Source: Rhodococcoides kyotonense (GTDB lineage Bacteria; Actinomycetota; Actinomycetes; Mycobacteriales; Mycobacteriaceae). From it: a DNA stretch of 64,000 nt. The position numbers and the translations under genes were made by a program. The notes under the pieces are model-generated. The model was not told where the DNA came from and ran no database searches. It saw nothing but the letters and a program-made list of their open reading frames with translations. The stretch is from assembly GCF_001645385.1 (NCBI RefSeq), contig NZ_LVHI01000014.1, positions 1-64,000 on the forward strand, read 5' to 3'. Position 1 is the stretch's first letter. The number at the start of each line of letters is the position of its first letter. Of this stretch, positions 45,454 to 55,092 are shown piece by piece.

Positions 45454-46632
45454 ATGACACAGACCGTACTGATTGCGGGCGCACGCACGCCGATCGGAAA
45501 GCTTGCCGGCGCACTGGCATCGCTCAGCGCAGCGGATCTCGGCGCGCACGCGATCCGCGGCGCACTCGAGAAGGCCGGGGTCGACGCCGGATCCGTCGAC
45601 GCGGTCATCATGGGCAATGTCGTGCAGGCAGGTGTCGGGCCGAACCCGGCCCGCCAGGCCGCAGCAGCCGCGTCGATCCCGCTGACGACTCCTGCGATCA
45701 CGATTAACAACCTGTGCCTGTCCGGACTGCAGGCCATCATCGACGGCGACCGGCTGATCAAGTCCGGTGACGCCGACATCGTCGTCGCAGGCGGCATGGA
45801 ATCGATGACCAACGCGCCCTATCTCGCCCGCGGTGCACGAACCGGATTCCGTTACGGCTCGGCGTCACTCGACGATTCCCTCGACCGCGATGCCCTCATC
45901 TGCGCGTTCGACGACGTGTCCATGGGCGAGGCCACCGACCGCTACGTGAAGGGCACCGACATCGATCGCGCCGGCCAGGACGCGTTCGCCGCTCGCTCAC
46001 ACGAACTCGCTGCTGCGGCGACCGAGGACGGCCGGTTCGGCGACGAGATCGTGCCCGTCGAGATCAAGAGCCGCCGCGGATCGACGACGGTCTCCGACGA
46101 CGAGGGCATCCGGGCCGGCACGACCGCCGAAAGTCTCGGCAAGTTGCGTCCCGCGTTCCTCGAAGACGGCACGATCACGGCCGGGTCCGCGTCACAGCTG
46201 TCCGACGGCGCCGCCGCCGTGGTGTTGATGAGCAAGACGAAGGCCGAGGAGCTCGGCTTGGAATGGATCGCCGAGCTGGGCACGTCGGCGTTCGTCGCCG
46301 GCCCGGACACCTCGCTGCTGCACCAGCCCGCCAACGCGATCGCGAAGGCGCTCGAAAAGGATGGCGAACTGAAGGTCGGCGACCTCGACGTCGTCGAGAT
46401 CAACGAGGCGTTCGCCGGTGTCGCACTCGCGACGGTCGGTCAGCTCGGCCTGGACGCCGACAAGGTGAACATTCACGGCGGCGCGATCGCTCTCGGCCAT
46501 CCCGTCGGCATGTCGGGTGCGCGCCTCGCGCTCTCGCTGGCGCATTCGCTGAAGCGCCGCGGCGGTGGCGTCGGCGCTGCGGCCCTGTGCGGCGGTGGCG
46601 GTCAGGGCAACGCGCTGATTCTCCGGGCCTGA
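45454..46632 (+). CDS. Acetyl-CoA acetyltransferase (thiolase)
   Basis: A 392-residue thiolase II-type enzyme. The active Cys88 is in ITINNLCLSGLQA, with GGMESMTNAPYL near 110 and the closing pair HGGAIALGHPVGMSGARL (His near 349) and CGGGGQGNALI (Cys near 381). It condenses two acetyl-CoA or cleaves acetoacetyl-CoA. It lies between the ephE-like and marP genes, where M. tuberculosis has no such gene, so it is an insertion in the conserved block. Its end is followed at 7 bases by a palindromic repeat. Confidence 0.94.
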   Translation: MTQTVLIAGARTPIGKLAGALASLSAADLGAHAIRGALEKAGVDAGSVDAVIMGNVVQAGVGPNPARQAAAAASIPLTTPAITINNLCLSGLQAIIDGDRLIKSGDADIVVAGGMESMTNAPYLARGARTGFRYGSASLDDSLDRDALICAFDDVSMGEATDRYVKGTDIDRAGQDAFAARSHELAAAATEDGRFGDEIVPVEIKSRRGSTTVSDDEGIRAGTTAESLGKLRPAFLEDGTITAGSASQLSDGAAAVVLMSKTKAEELGLEWIAELGTSAFVAGPDTSLLHQPANAIAKALEKDGELKVGDLDVVEINEAFAGVALATVGQLGLDADKVNIHGGAIALGHPVGMSGARLALSLAHSLKRRGGGVGAAALCGGGGQGNALILRA

Positions 46633-46638
46633 CGCCGT

Positions 46639-46680
46639 CGTGCGTGCGAATGTACAGCGGGCTGTACATTCGCACGCACG
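46639..46680. repeat. Conserved palindromic repeat, copy E (between convergent genes)
   Basis: CGTGCGTGCGAATGTACAGC (46639-46658) and its exact complement (46661-46680) form a perfect 20-bp stem with loop GG. Compared with copy D the TATAGC/GCTATA pair has changed to TACAGC/GCTGTA on both sides, a compensatory change. It lies between the thiolase and marP stops. Confidence 0.92.
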
Positions 46681-46693
46681 TGCGGCGTAGCCG

Positions 46694-47884
46694 CTACACG
46701 ATGCAGGCGCCGGTGCCGACAACGCTCGAGCTGTTGACACCACTGGCCAGTTCGTCGCCGATCTCATCGGCCGTCAGCACGAATCCGGTGTCGGGGTCGT
46801 CGACGGCCGCACCGAACACCAGTCCGAGCACCTGGCCGTCCTCGGCGACGAGCGGTCCGCCGGAGTTGCCCTGACGCACCGATCCGCGGACCGTGTACAC
46901 CTGACGCTCGACGGTCCCGGTTCGATAGATGTCCGGCCCTTCCAGGTTCAGGGTTTCGCGAATGCGCGCCGGACTCGCCGTGTACGGGCCACCTCCTGGG
47001 TAGCCGAGCACGATCGCGCTCTCCCCCGACACCGCAGGCTCCGGCGAGAAGTTCATGACGGGCACGTCCAGCCCGGGGACTCGCAGGATCGCGACGTCTT
47101 CTTCGGGATCGAACAGCACGACCTCGGCGTCGTAGACCGTGCCGAGCGAATCGACGGTGACGCCTTCGGTTCCGGCCACGACGTGCGCGTTGGTCATGAC
47201 GACCTGCGGTGCGACGACGAATCCGGATCCTTCGAGCGCCTTCTGGCAACTCGGTGCGACACCGGAAACCTTCAGCACGCTCTGCTGCAACTGCGCGACG
47301 AGCGGGCTCGCGGCCAGGGCCGGATCCGGCTGTTCGACGTTCGCGACCGGCGTACGCCCGAACGGCCCGATGACGTCGGGTAGCCCGGACGTGTCGAGCA
47401 GCGCCGAGAATTCCTTGGGGATCCCGCGGAGCCACTGGGGTGCGACCTCGTCGACCTTGCCGAGCACCTGCGAACTGCGCACGGCAGTGGCGACCTCGGG
47501 TTGCGACGACGACGTCAGCGGTATCGCCAGTAGCCACGCCGCGGCGAGCACGGCCGCAGCCTGCAGGACCGCGCCGACGCCGCTGTCCACGGACCGGGCA
47601 CCGCGCGAATGCATTCCGCTCCGGAGCGCCCGCCCGAGAACCATCCCGGACACCTCGCCGATGATGACGAGAACCACGATGAGCGCGATGCCGACGAACA
47701 CGCGCAGCCTCGTCCCGTCGACGTGCTCGAGAACGTGCGGTGCGATCAGGATGCCCGCGACAGCTCCGAGAATGACGCCCAGAAAAGCCATCGCCGACGC
47801 CACCGCGCCCTGCCGCCATCCCGAACCCGCTGCGAGCAACGCGATACCGACGACGACGATGTCGACCCAGGTCCCGCCCGTCAT
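46694..47884 (-). CDS. marP: Membrane-anchored serine protease MarP
   Basis: A 396-residue protease. Four hydrophobic segments lie in residues 5-120, resembling a colicin V production (CvpA-type) membrane domain, then an extracytoplasmic chymotrypsin-like domain. The triad is His234 in TNAHVV, Asp263 in DPEEDVAIL and Ser341 in RQGNSGGPL. Cys213 and Cys394 match the disulfide of the mycobacterial enzyme. In M. tuberculosis MarP is needed for acid resistance. It is the last gene of the operon nth-tlpA-nudix-marP, overlapping the NUDIX gene by four bases. Confidence 0.94.
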   Translation of the reverse strand: MTGGTWVDIVVVGIALLAAGSGWRQGAVASAMAFLGVILGAVAGILIAPHVLEHVDGTRLRVFVGIALIVVLVIIGEVSGMVLGRALRSGMHSRGARSVDSGVGAVLQAAAVLAAAWLLAIPLTSSSQPEVATAVRSSQVLGKVDEVAPQWLRGIPKEFSALLDTSGLPDVIGPFGRTPVANVEQPDPALAASPLVAQLQQSVLKVSGVAPSCQKALEGSGFVVAPQVVMTNAHVVAGTEGVTVDSLGTVYDAEVVLFDPEEDVAILRVPGLDVPVMNFSPEPAVSGESAIVLGYPGGGPYTASPARIRETLNLEGPDIYRTGTVERQVYTVRGSVRQGNSGGPLVAEDGQVLGLVFGAAVDDPDTGFVLTADEIGDELASGVNSSSVVGTGACIV

Positions 47885-48594
47885 CGTTCCAACCCTGCGC
47901 CAACGGCAGCCAAGCTCGCCTCCAGATCGCGAATGTCGGATGTGTCCCACTCGGTTTCCCAGCCCGAGACGGCCAGAAGACCCGCAAGAATACCGCCGGT
48001 GAAGCCCCAGACGAGCATCCCGTCCACGGCGAAAGCAGGGCCCTGATACCCGGCGGGGTGCCGGACCTGAAACCGATTGTCCGGGTCGAGCAGTTCGCGC
48101 AACGGCACACGGACGACGCGTTCTGCCTCGTTGGTGTCGACGACTCCGACGCGGCTCGGCGTTCTCCAGTACGCGAGCACGGGAACGACGTCGAATCGTG
48201 ACGGCGGCACGTAGATTCCAGGCATCGTCGCGAGCGGTTGCACGCCGGACGGATCGAGTCCCGTCTCTTCCTGTGCTTCGCGCAATGCGGTGGCTATCGG
48301 AGACTCGTCGCCGGGATCGGTTGCACCACCGGGGAAGGCGACCTGGCCGCTGTGTTGCCGAAGCGTCGCAGCTCGTTGAGTCAACAGGACGTCGGCGTCG
48401 GCAGGCAGTCCCCCACGAGCGGTCGGATCGGCGTCGAACGCTCCACCGAAGAGCACGAGGACAGAGGCGGGACGCGTCGGCTCGGGGCCGACGGCTTTAC
48501 GTTGCAGCACGGGATTGATGCCGTCGGTGTCGGTGAGGCCGCGTTCTCCCCCGGCTGCGTCGACGACGGCTTTCAACCACTGCGGCGCGGTCAC
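47881..48594 (-). CDS. CoA pyrophosphatase-like NUDIX hydrolase
   Basis: A 237-residue NUDIX protein from GTG 48594. The NUDIX box is complete in GGATDPGDESPIATALREAQ plus EETGLD near residue 95-120, and the preceding LLTQRAATLRQHSGQVAFPGG is the UPF0035-type motif of CoA pyrophosphatases, which split CoA and its derivatives into 3',5'-ADP and 4'-phosphopantetheine. It overlaps the TlpA-like gene and marP by four bases at each end. It corresponds to Rv3672c. Confidence 0.9.
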   Translation of the reverse strand: MTAPQWLKAVVDAAGGERGLTDTDGINPVLQRKAVGPEPTRPASVLVLFGGAFDADPTARGGLPADADVLLTQRAATLRQHSGQVAFPGGATDPGDESPIATALREAQEETGLDPSGVQPLATMPGIYVPPSRFDVVPVLAYWRTPSRVGVVDTNEAERVVRVPLRELLDPDNRFQVRHPAGYQGPAFAVDGMLVWGFTGGILAGLLAVSGWETEWDTSDIRDLEASLAAVGAGLER

Positions 48595-49250
48595 CGGGCG
48601 ATTCCGAGATCGGTGCGAACGGCCTCGTCGATCTCGTCGACGCTTCGGAAAGGTTGTGGCAACACTCTGGCGACATTGCCATCCGCGTCGACGAGAATCG
48701 ACACCGGTAGCACGCTCGGCGCGCCGACCGCGGCTGCTATACGGCCTGCACCGTCCTGTACACCCGGAAGGCGAACGCCGTAGTCGGCGAGCTTCGTCAA
48801 CCCGTTGGCCTCGTTGCGATCCTGGTGCACGGTCAGCACGGTCAGCTCGTCCGCAACCGAGTCGGCGTATTCCTGCAGGTGCGGAAGTTCCTCCTTGCAC
48901 GGTCCACACCAGTACGCCCACAGGTTGATCAGAGCGGGCTTGCCCGCGAGCGCTGCACCAAGGTCGACGCGGCTGCCGTCGCCGATGCATTCGAGTTCGA
49001 CACCGGCAAGCGGGCCGGACGAGACGGCCCCGGCAGAAGGCGTCGGACATGCATCCAGGGCGGCTCGTTCCCTCAGCGGCGCAAGCGCCTGCGCAGTGTC
49101 GGCGTCGCGTCGTTCCTCGGAGATCGGGGCGCCCTGCCCCGGACCGGTCGTCGTGGTCGGTTCGTCGTTCCCCCGAGGCCAGATCGCGAACACGAGCGCG
49201 GCGACGACGACCAACGCCGCGAGGGACCACCGGCCGGCAGACGCGTTCAT
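48591..49250 (-). CDS. TlpA-like membrane-anchored thioredoxin
   Basis: A 219-residue protein with an N-terminal signal anchor (residues 8-24, [16 protein letters not shown]) and an exported thioredoxin-fold domain. The active site is [17 protein letters not shown] with Cys115 and Cys118. Two other cysteines, in DACPTPSA and ELECIGD, may form a structural disulfide. It probably serves disulfide exchange outside the membrane; its position beside MarP, which holds a disulfide in its protease domain, fits that. It overlaps nth and the NUDIX gene by four bases each. Confidence 0.9.
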   Translation of the reverse strand: MNASAGRWSLAALVVVAALVFAIWPRGNDEPTTTTGPGQGAPISEERRDADTAQALAPLRERAALDACPTPSAGAVSSGPLAGVELECIGDGSRVDLGAALAGKPALINLWAYWCGPCKEELPHLQEYADSVADELTVLTVHQDRNEANGLTKLADYGVRLPGVQDGAGRIAAAVGAPSVLPVSILVDADGNVARVLPQPFRSVDEIDEAVRTDLGIAR

Positions 49251-50065
49251 GACCCGCTTCCGGAAGCGGGCGTCACGCCTGACCCCGAGGGTCGTTCCGC
49301 AGGCTCCACTCCTGCCAACTCGAGAAGGTGGTCCGTCTCGGGACCCTTCACCAACGCCGCCGCAGCCACCTTGTCGACGGGTCCCAGCCCGTAGGACGGG
49401 CAGTCCTTGGCCAGAACGCAGACTCCGCACGCGGGCTTGCGGGCGTGGCAGACGCGTCGGCCGTGGAAGATCACGCGGTGCGACAAATCCGTCCATTCCT
49501 TGCGCTCGATGAGCGCGCCGACCGCATGTTCGACCTTGACCGGGTCTTCTTCCTCGGTCCACTGCCACCGTCGGACGAGCCTGCCGAAATGCGTGTCGAC
49601 GGTGATGCCGGGGACGTCGAAGGCATTACCGAGCACGACGTTGGCCGTCTTGCGACCGATACCAGGAAGCGTCACGAGGTCCTTCAGATTCCCGGGCACT
49701 TCGCCGTCGAACTTCTCCAGCAGCGCCGCGCCGAGACCGATCAACGAGTTCGCCTTGTTGCGATAGAAGCCCGTCGTGCGGATGTACTCCTCCAGCTCGG
49801 TTCGGTCGGCTTCCGCGTAATCGCGGGCAGTGCGATATCTCACGAACAGAGCGGGCGTCACCATGTTGACGCGTTTGTCGGTGCATTGCGCCGAGAGGAT
49901 GGTCGCGACGGCGAGTTCGAGCGGTGTGGTGAAGTCGAGTTCGCAGTAGACGTGCGGAAAAGCCCGGGCCAGCTCGCGATTCATGCGGCGAGCGCGTCGC
50001 ACGAGCCCCAGTCGGGTCTCCTCGCGTTTGCGCACGTCGGGACCCGAGGCGGCAGTCGATTTCAC
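49247..50065 (-). CDS. nth: Endonuclease III
   Basis: A 272-residue DNA glycosylase/AP lyase for oxidised pyrimidines. The helix-hairpin-helix [12 protein letters not shown] carries catalytic Lys139, Asp157 is in [10 protein letters not shown], and the iron-sulfur cluster ligands are Cys206, 213, 216 and 222 in the spacing C-X6-C-X2-C-X5-C. The C-terminus has a 45-residue extension beyond the cluster that I do not recognise. Start is GTG at 50065. It leads the operon with tlpA-like, NUDIX and marP genes. Confidence 0.95.
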   Translation of the reverse strand: MKSTAASGPDVRKREETRLGLVRRARRMNRELARAFPHVYCELDFTTPLELAVATILSAQCTDKRVNMVTPALFVRYRTARDYAEADRTELEEYIRTTGFYRNKANSLIGLGAALLEKFDGEVPGNLKDLVTLPGIGRKTANVVLGNAFDVPGITVDTHFGRLVRRWQWTEEEDPVKVEHAVGALIERKEWTDLSHRVIFHGRRVCHARKPACGVCVLAKDCPSYGLGPVDKVAAAALVKGPETDHLLELAGVEPAERPSGSGVTPASGSGS

Positions 50066-50145
50066 TCCACAACTGTACGGACAAGAATCGGCAACGAATC
50101 TGCCCTGTGTTCTTATCGAGACCTTTCGGGTGTTTACTGCTCGGT

Positions 50146-50406
50146 ATGCAAGGACTCGCCGTGGTGCTCTTTCCAGTGCTCCTGATGATGTTCGCGCTCG
50201 CCATGGAGCGTGTGGAGTTCAGATTGAGCAAGCTGGGGGTTCACGAGCAGGAAGTCCAGGAGTTCCTCGATCAGGCCAGTTCGTCCGAGGTCGCGACGCT
50301 CGCGAACGAGGGCATGCCGCACGCGCTCGACCGTTTCAACAACCGCAAGCGCCGCGCGCCCGTCGTCGACGACTCCGAGGACCTGGCCGACCAACGCGCA
50401 AGCTGA
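50146..50406 (+). CDS. Small single-pass membrane protein (Rv3675-like by position)
   Basis: An 86-residue protein from the ATG at 50146; a GTG at 50107 would add 13 residues. Residues 1-20 form a hydrophobic segment ([18 protein letters not shown]), followed by a charged helix [11 protein letters not shown] and an acidic/basic tail. It has no recognised domain. It lies between nth and crp, as Rv3675 does in M. tuberculosis. No obvious Shine-Dalgarno is seen. Confidence 0.65.
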   Translation: MQGLAVVLFPVLLMMFALAMERVEFRLSKLGVHEQEVQEFLDQASSSEVATLANEGMPHALDRFNNRKRRAPVVDDSEDLADQRAS

Positions 50407-50662
50407 CCCCCGAAAACGCGTCGAACACCCTCGTTCGACGGTGAATTCTCGGTGAATGGTCCATTACGTGCGATTTCTTCACGACGTTTCGGTGGCGCCT
50501 GCCACTCACTTCCGATCTCGGCGACGTAGACTTCACCGAGATAAATGTCATGTTTGATTACGGACATGAGTCCGGGCGTCGTGAGAGGCGCGGACTCGTG
50601 TCGCGAGAAACGCCATCGTCGGCGCGGGTGACTGGGTCGGCGACATCCCAAAAGGAGCGCAA

Positions 50663-51337
50663 GTGGACGACGTCCTGGCACGGGCCGGCATCTTCCAAGG
50701 AGTCGAACCCTCCGCAGTAGCGGCGCTGACCAAGCAGCTGCAGCCGGTCGACTTCCCCCGAGGACATGTGGTCTTCAACGAGGGCGAGCCCGGTGACCGG
50801 CTGTACATCATCGTCTCCGGCAAGATCAAGCTCGGACGCCGCTCCCCGGACGGACGCGAAAACCTGCTGACGATCATGGGCCCGTCGGACATGTTCGGTG
50901 AGCTGTCGATCTTCGACCCCGGCCCCCGCACGTCGACCGCGACGACGGTCACCGAGGTGCGCGCGGTCAGCATGGATCGCGACGCACTCAAGGCGTGGAT
51001 CGATCAGCGTCCCGAGATCGCCGAGCAGCTGCTGCGCGTGTTGGCCCGTCGCCTGCGTCGTACCAACAACAACCTCGCCGACCTGATCTTCACGGACGTT
51101 CCCGGACGCGTCGCCAAGGCTCTGCTGCAGCTCGCTCAGCGCTTCGGCACGCAGGAAGCCGGCTCGCTGCGCGTCACGCACGACTTGACGCAGGAAGAGA
51201 TCGCCCAGCTCGTCGGCGCATCGCGCGAGACCGTCAACAAGGCTCTCGCCGACTTCGCGCACCGCGGATGGCTGCGCCTCGAAGGCAAGAGCGTGCTGAT
51301 CTCGGATTCCGAGCGTCTCGCTCGTCGCGCGCGCTAG
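50663..51337 (+). CDS. crp: CRP-type cAMP receptor transcription regulator (GlxR-like)
   Basis: A 224-residue regulator, the same length as mycobacterial CRP. The cyclic-nucleotide domain carries [20 protein letters not shown] near residue 38 and the phosphate-binding cassette [16 protein letters not shown] near 78-93. The C-terminal helix-turn-helix is [21 protein letters not shown] near 175. GTG at 50663 has GGAG 6 bases upstream. It is expected to bind TGTGA-N6-TCACA sites, one of which precedes acs. The cyclase gene usually near topA is missing here, so cAMP must come from elsewhere. Its stop overlaps that of the convergent MBL gene. Confidence 0.95.
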   Translation: MDDVLARAGIFQGVEPSAVAALTKQLQPVDFPRGHVVFNEGEPGDRLYIIVSGKIKLGRRSPDGRENLLTIMGPSDMFGELSIFDPGPRTSTATTVTEVRAVSMDRDALKAWIDQRPEIAEQLLRVLARRLRRTNNNLADLIFTDVPGRVAKALLQLAQRFGTQEAGSLRVTHDLTQEEIAQLVGASRETVNKALADFAHRGWLRLEGKSVLISDSERLARRAR

Positions 51338-52113
51338 TTCTCCCGTAAGTAGGTCAGCTGCGCCTTCACCGACATGCGCGCAGCTGGCCACAGCTTCTTG
51401 TCGACGTCCGCGTAGACGTGCTTGACCACCTGCATCGGCTTGGCATCGTGACCGAGCTCGTCGAGCGCCGCCTTGATCTGATCGAGCCGTTCCAGCCGGT
51501 GCTTGCGGTAGAACCGCGCCACCTCGGCAGTGTTCGCAACCTCGGCGCCGTGCCCTGGTAGCGCGATCTTGCCGTCGCCCGCGGCTTCGAGACGGTCCAG
51601 CGACGACAGGTAGTCGGCGAGCGTGCCGTCCTTCGGGTCGAGCACCGTCGTGCCGCGACCGAGGATCGTGTCGCCGGTCAGGACCGCGTCGTCGAGGACG
51701 AAGCTGAGCGAATCCGCGGTGTGCCCGGGTGTCGCCAACACGGTGATGCGAACGCCCGCAGCGTCGATCACTTCCCCGTCGGTCAGCGTCGTGCTGCCGT
51801 GAACGTACTTCTCCGACAGCGCGCGAATCGGCGCACCCGTCATCTTGTGGAACTTCTTCAGTCCGCCCGTGTGGTCCTTGTGGCGGTGGGTCACCAACAC
51901 GAGCACGACGTTGCCCGTCGACGCCACCGCGTCGAGATGGTCGGTGTCCTTCGGTCCCGGATCGACGACGACGCAGTCGCCGCTCCCCGGTGCACGAAGA
52001 ATCCACGTGTTGGTGCCGTCGAGCGTCATCTTGCCTGGATTGTCGGCGAGCAGAACCGCCGCGGTGTCGGTTACCTGCCGGAGCTGACCGTAGGCCGGGT
52101 GCGCGAGAGTCAT
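51334..52113 (-). CDS. Metallo-beta-lactamase fold hydrolase (Rv3677c-like)
   Basis: A 259-residue hydrolase. The metal motif is [11 protein letters not shown] near residue 75 (HxHxDH), with [10 protein letters not shown] near 128, the bridging Asp in VLTGDTILG near 146 and the last His in LPGHGAEV near 188. It resembles the LACTB2-like group of nucleases and glyoxalase II-like enzymes; the C-terminal helical region ([14 protein letters not shown]) supports LACTB2. The substrate is not set. Its stop codon shares the CTAG with the crp stop. Confidence 0.9.
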   Translation of the reverse strand: MTLAHPAYGQLRQVTDTAAVLLADNPGKMTLDGTNTWILRAPGSGDCVVVDPGPKDTDHLDAVASTGNVVLVLVTHRHKDHTGGLKKFHKMTGAPIRALSEKYVHGSTTLTDGEVIDAAGVRITVLATPGHTADSLSFVLDDAVLTGDTILGRGTTVLDPKDGTLADYLSSLDRLEAAGDGKIALPGHGAEVANTAEVARFYRKHRLERLDQIKAALDELGHDAKPMQVVKHVYADVDKKLWPAARMSVKAQLTYLREN

Positions 52114-52130
52114 AGCCGTACTTTAGGAGT

Positions 52131-52988
52131 ATGAGAATCGGACTGGTAGGTGCAGGCCCCTGGGCGCGGTCGACGCATGGTCCCGCGCTCGCCGCGCATC
52201 CGGGCGTCGAGTTCGCCGGAGTGTGGGCGCGACGTCCCGACGCGGCTGCGGCCGTCGGAGCGCCCGTGTACGACAGTTACGACGCGTTGCTCGCCGATGT
52301 CGACGCCGTCTCGTTCGCGGTTCCGCCGGAGGTGCAGGCGCCGATGGCCGTCGCGGCAGCCGAGGCGGGCAAGCACATGCTGTTGGACAAGCCGATCGCC
52401 GCGACGCTCGACGAGGCGCGCCGGCTGGCCGACGCCGTCGGACACGCGTCGGTGCGGTCGATCGTGGCGCTGACGCGTCGGTTCGCGCCGGAGACGCGGG
52501 CATTTCTCGCGGAGACCGACGGGCGGACGTTCAGTGCCGGGTCGGGGACGTGGCTCTCGGGGGCGGTGCTGGGCGGCGAGTACTCGCTGTCCGAGTGGCG
52601 CCATCGAGACGGAGCTCTGTTCGATGTGGGACCGCACGTCTTCGATCTGCTGGACGTCGCGCTCGGTCCGATCGCCGGGGTCGCTCTGGCGCGACTCGAT
52701 GCGGCGTCGGATACGTGGACCGTCGTGCTCGAGCACGACGGCGGCGCGATCAGCACCTCGTCGCTGTCACTGCGGACGCCGGTGCAGCCGTCGCTGTTTC
52801 GCGTGGAACTGAGCGGCAGCGACGGTGTCGTGTCGTTGGCGGACAGGTCGACACCCGCGACGGATTGCTTCGCGGTGCTGCTCGACGAGTTCCTGGAGTC
52901 GATCGAGTCCGGAATCGACCATCCCTGCTCGGTGCAGCGGGGTTTGCATTTGCAGAAGGTGCTCGCACACGTGAGCGCGAATACATAG
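52131..52988 (+). CDS. Gfo/Idh/MocA family oxidoreductase
   Basis: A 285-residue NAD(P)-dependent dehydrogenase. The Rossmann motif is GLVGAGPWARSTH near residue 4; EAGKHMLLDKPIAATLDEA near 80 carries the conserved lysine of the EKP-type motif (here DKP), and FDVGPHVFDLLDVALG near 165 has the conserved His. Relatives act on sugars or inositol. It is shorter than average, about 285 against 330-350. The last codons (HVSANT) and stop lie within palindromic repeat copy F. Confidence 0.88.
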   Translation: MRIGLVGAGPWARSTHGPALAAHPGVEFAGVWARRPDAAAAVGAPVYDSYDALLADVDAVSFAVPPEVQAPMAVAAAEAGKHMLLDKPIAATLDEARRLADAVGHASVRSIVALTRRFAPETRAFLAETDGRTFSAGSGTWLSGAVLGGEYSLSEWRHRDGALFDVGPHVFDLLDVALGPIAGVALARLDAASDTWTVVLEHDGGAISTSSLSLRTPVQPSLFRVELSGSDGVVSLADRSTPATDCFAVLLDEFLESIESGIDHPCSVQRGLHLQKVLAHVSANT

Positions 52989-53013
52989 AGGGCTATACAT
53001 TCGCGCTCACGTG
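52968..53013. repeat. Conserved palindromic repeat, copy F, supplying a stop codon
   Basis: Arms 52968-52988 and 52993-53013 with loop AGGG and two mismatches (AC opposite AC rather than GT). The right arm has the full CTATACATTCGCGCTCACGTG form. The left arm encodes HVSANT and the TAG of the Gfo/Idh/MocA gene; RidA ends 13 bases beyond on the other strand. Confidence 0.88.
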
Positions 53014-53025
53014 GGCCGAAGGCCC

Positions 53026-53481
53026 CTACACCTCGACGATCAGCTCGACCTCGACGGGCGCGTTCAGCGGCAGTTCCGCGACGCCCACCGCTGACCGGGC
53101 GTGCTTGCCCGCGTCGCCGAAGATCTCGCCGATGACGTTCGACGACCCGTTGACGACACCGGGCTGCCCGGTGAATCCAGGTGCCGACGCGACGAAGCCG
53201 ACGACCTTGACGACCCGCTTGATCGCGTCGACCCCGACGAGGGCGTCGATGGCAGCCAGCGCGTTGAGGGCACAGACGCGGGCTGCCTCGGCGGCATCCT
53301 CGGCGGACACGTCGGTGCCGACCTTGCCCGTCGCGGTCAGTTCGCCTGCGACCATCGGTAGCTGTCCGGACGTGTAGACCAGCGAACCCGTCTGCACGGC
53401 CGGAATGTACGCAGCCAGAGGGGGTACGACGGACGGCAGCTCGATGCCGAGCTCGTCCAGGCGCGTCGACCAGTCAGCCAT
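53026..53481 (-). CDS. RidA family protein (Rv3678c-like)
   Basis: A 151-residue YjgF/RidA/UK114 protein. The conserved C-terminal KHARSAVGVAELPLNAPVEV contains the arginine that binds the carboxylate of the imine or enamine intermediate, and YTSGQLPMVAG is the N-terminal strand motif. RidA enzymes hydrolyse reactive 2-aminoacrylate-type products of PLP enzymes. The length and opening (MADWSTRLDELGIELP) fit the longer actinobacterial subgroup, whose deaminase activity is less certain. It follows the DUF4177 gene at three bases. Confidence 0.92.
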   Translation of the reverse strand: MADWSTRLDELGIELPSVVPPLAAYIPAVQTGSLVYTSGQLPMVAGELTATGKVGTDVSAEDAAEAARVCALNALAAIDALVGVDAIKRVVKVVGFVASAPGFTGQPGVVNGSSNVIGEIFGDAGKHARSAVGVAELPLNAPVEVELIVEV

Positions 53482-53484
53482 GCG

Positions 53485-53652
53485 TCAGACCTTCGGACGC
53501 TTGAAGTAGGCCACCAACGTGTCGCCCCCGTTGGGTCCGGACATGATGGTGACGAGTTCCCAGCCCTCGGCTCCGTAGTTGTCGAGGATCTGTTTGGTCG
53601 CGTGGATCAGGACCGGCGCGGTGAAGTATTCCCAGGTGATTCGTTCGCTCAT
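53485..53652 (-). CDS. Small DUF4177-type protein (Rv3678A-like)
   Basis: A 55-residue protein from the ATG at 53652. WEYFTAPVLIHATKQILDNY and GAEGWELVTIM fit the DUF4177 beta-alpha-beta pattern, in which a strand starting WEY is followed by N-x-x-G-x-x-GWELV. The function is unknown. It lies three bases upstream of ridA in the same direction, so both are co-transcribed. Confidence 0.8.
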   Translation of the reverse strand: MSERITWEYFTAPVLIHATKQILDNYGAEGWELVTIMSGPNGGDTLVAYFKRPKV

Positions 53653-53711
53653 GCGGGTGAGCCTAGTCGCATTGGCGCAGACCGCTGAGTGCACCTTACA
53701 GTCCACTCACC

Positions 53712-55079
53712 ATGGCAAAACTGGACATCAAGGACGCGGCGTTCCACTTCCTGCGCGCGGTGAGCGGACCGACGGACATGTACGGCATCTACGTGTTCGA
53801 CGCCGAGGACGCCGTCCCTCCCACGTTCGAGGCGATCGAAGCGCACGTCGTAGCGCGGCGACCGGTGGTGCCAGGCCTGAACATCGTGCTGCGTGAAGCG
53901 CCACTCGGCCTCGACTTCCCGTCGTGGGTTCCCAGTGCCGGCGACACCGCCGATCACCTGTCCGACCACGACCTCACGGGCACGTCGTGGCCCGAGTGCC
54001 AGACGCGCATCTCGTCCATTCTCGAGGTCGGTCTCGACGCGCGGGTCCGGGCCTGGCATCTGCACGTTCTCCGAGGCGTCCGCGATGTGCCGACGGTCGA
54101 CGGCGCGGCGACGGTCGTCGTCCTGCAGGTCAGTCACGCGATGACCGACGGTCTCGGTCTCACCCGCATCGCGAGTGCACTGTTCGCACCTCCCGGGACA
54201 CCCGACGACGTCGTCGGCGCAGCGCTACCCGGACACGCCCCTGTCCGACGGCCACGAGCACCGATACTGGCCGCGACCGCGTCGGTACTCGCGACGCCGA
54301 TACGACTGGCCCGTTACGGACTTCACATTCGTTCGGCCCGAAAACGCTACGCAGCCAGTCGTTCTCAGCTGGCGCCGCCGGTACGGCCCGGACCGTCGAC
54401 GCGGCTCACGGTCGATCCCACCGGCAGCCGTGCCGTCCACATCGTCCCGTTGCCCGCGTCGGCGCTGCGGGGACGCGGGGTTCCCGTCACGGCCGCGGCC
54501 CTGGCCGCCGTCGCGTCGGCGACCGAGAAGTACCTGCGCGCACACGGCGACGACATCCCCGACGTCCTCAACGCGAGTGTCCCGGTCTCCCTGGGTCCCG
54601 ACATCGAATGGTCGTCGGCCAACCGGGCTCTGTCGTGCATGGTCGATCTGCACCTCGGTGAATCGGATCCGACCAAGCGGGCTCGACTGATCGCGGAATC
54701 GGTTGTCGCCGAACGCCGACGCGTCACGTCACCCGAACTGCTCGACATCGCTCGCGCGGAGGAACTTCTGCCTGCACCCGTCGTACTTGCCGCGCAGCGC
54801 CTTCGGCAACGTCGAAAGACCGTGCGTCCGACGACGTTCTGGACCCACACGAACGTCGTCAGCGTGGACCGCGGCCGCACTCGACCGATGCTCGAATTAT
54901 GCGGCAGCCGTGTGACATTCACGTCGGGTACGCCGATGCTGGCCGAGAACCGCCCACTGGTGCACGGTTTCTTCGGTGGCGGCGACATCATCACCGTCGT
55001 CGTGCTCGCGTGCCCCGATGTCGTTCCCGACCACGAGAAGTACGTCGAATCGTTGATCGATTCGATCCGCGAACTGTGA
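53712..55079 (+). CDS. WS/DGAT-like acyltransferase, first of a tandem pair
   Basis: A 455-residue protein of the wax ester synthase/diacylglycerol acyltransferase family (condensation-domain fold). The active motif HHxxxDG appears as VSHAMTDG, with Ser141 replacing the first His and the catalytic His142 and Asp146 kept. Other family marks are the N-terminal DIKDAAFHFL and the late DIEWSSANRALSCMVDLHLG. It would transfer acyl groups from CoA to alcohols or diacylglycerol, but the altered motif and divergent body leave this open. It has no counterpart at this place in M. tuberculosis. The next gene starts 13 bases on. Confidence 0.82.
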   Translation: MAKLDIKDAAFHFLRAVSGPTDMYGIYVFDAEDAVPPTFEAIEAHVVARRPVVPGLNIVLREAPLGLDFPSWVPSAGDTADHLSDHDLTGTSWPECQTRISSILEVGLDARVRAWHLHVLRGVRDVPTVDGAATVVVLQVSHAMTDGLGLTRIASALFAPPGTPDDVVGAALPGHAPVRRPRAPILAATASVLATPIRLARYGLHIRSARKRYAASRSQLAPPVRPGPSTRLTVDPTGSRAVHIVPLPASALRGRGVPVTAAALAAVASATEKYLRAHGDDIPDVLNASVPVSLGPDIEWSSANRALSCMVDLHLGESDPTKRARLIAESVVAERRRVTSPELLDIARAEELLPAPVVLAAQRLRQRRKTVRPTTFWTHTNVVSVDRGRTRPMLELCGSRVTFTSGTPMLAENRPLVHGFFGGGDIITVVVLACPDVVPDHEKYVESLIDSIREL

Positions 55080-55092
55080 GAGGGTGCCACAC

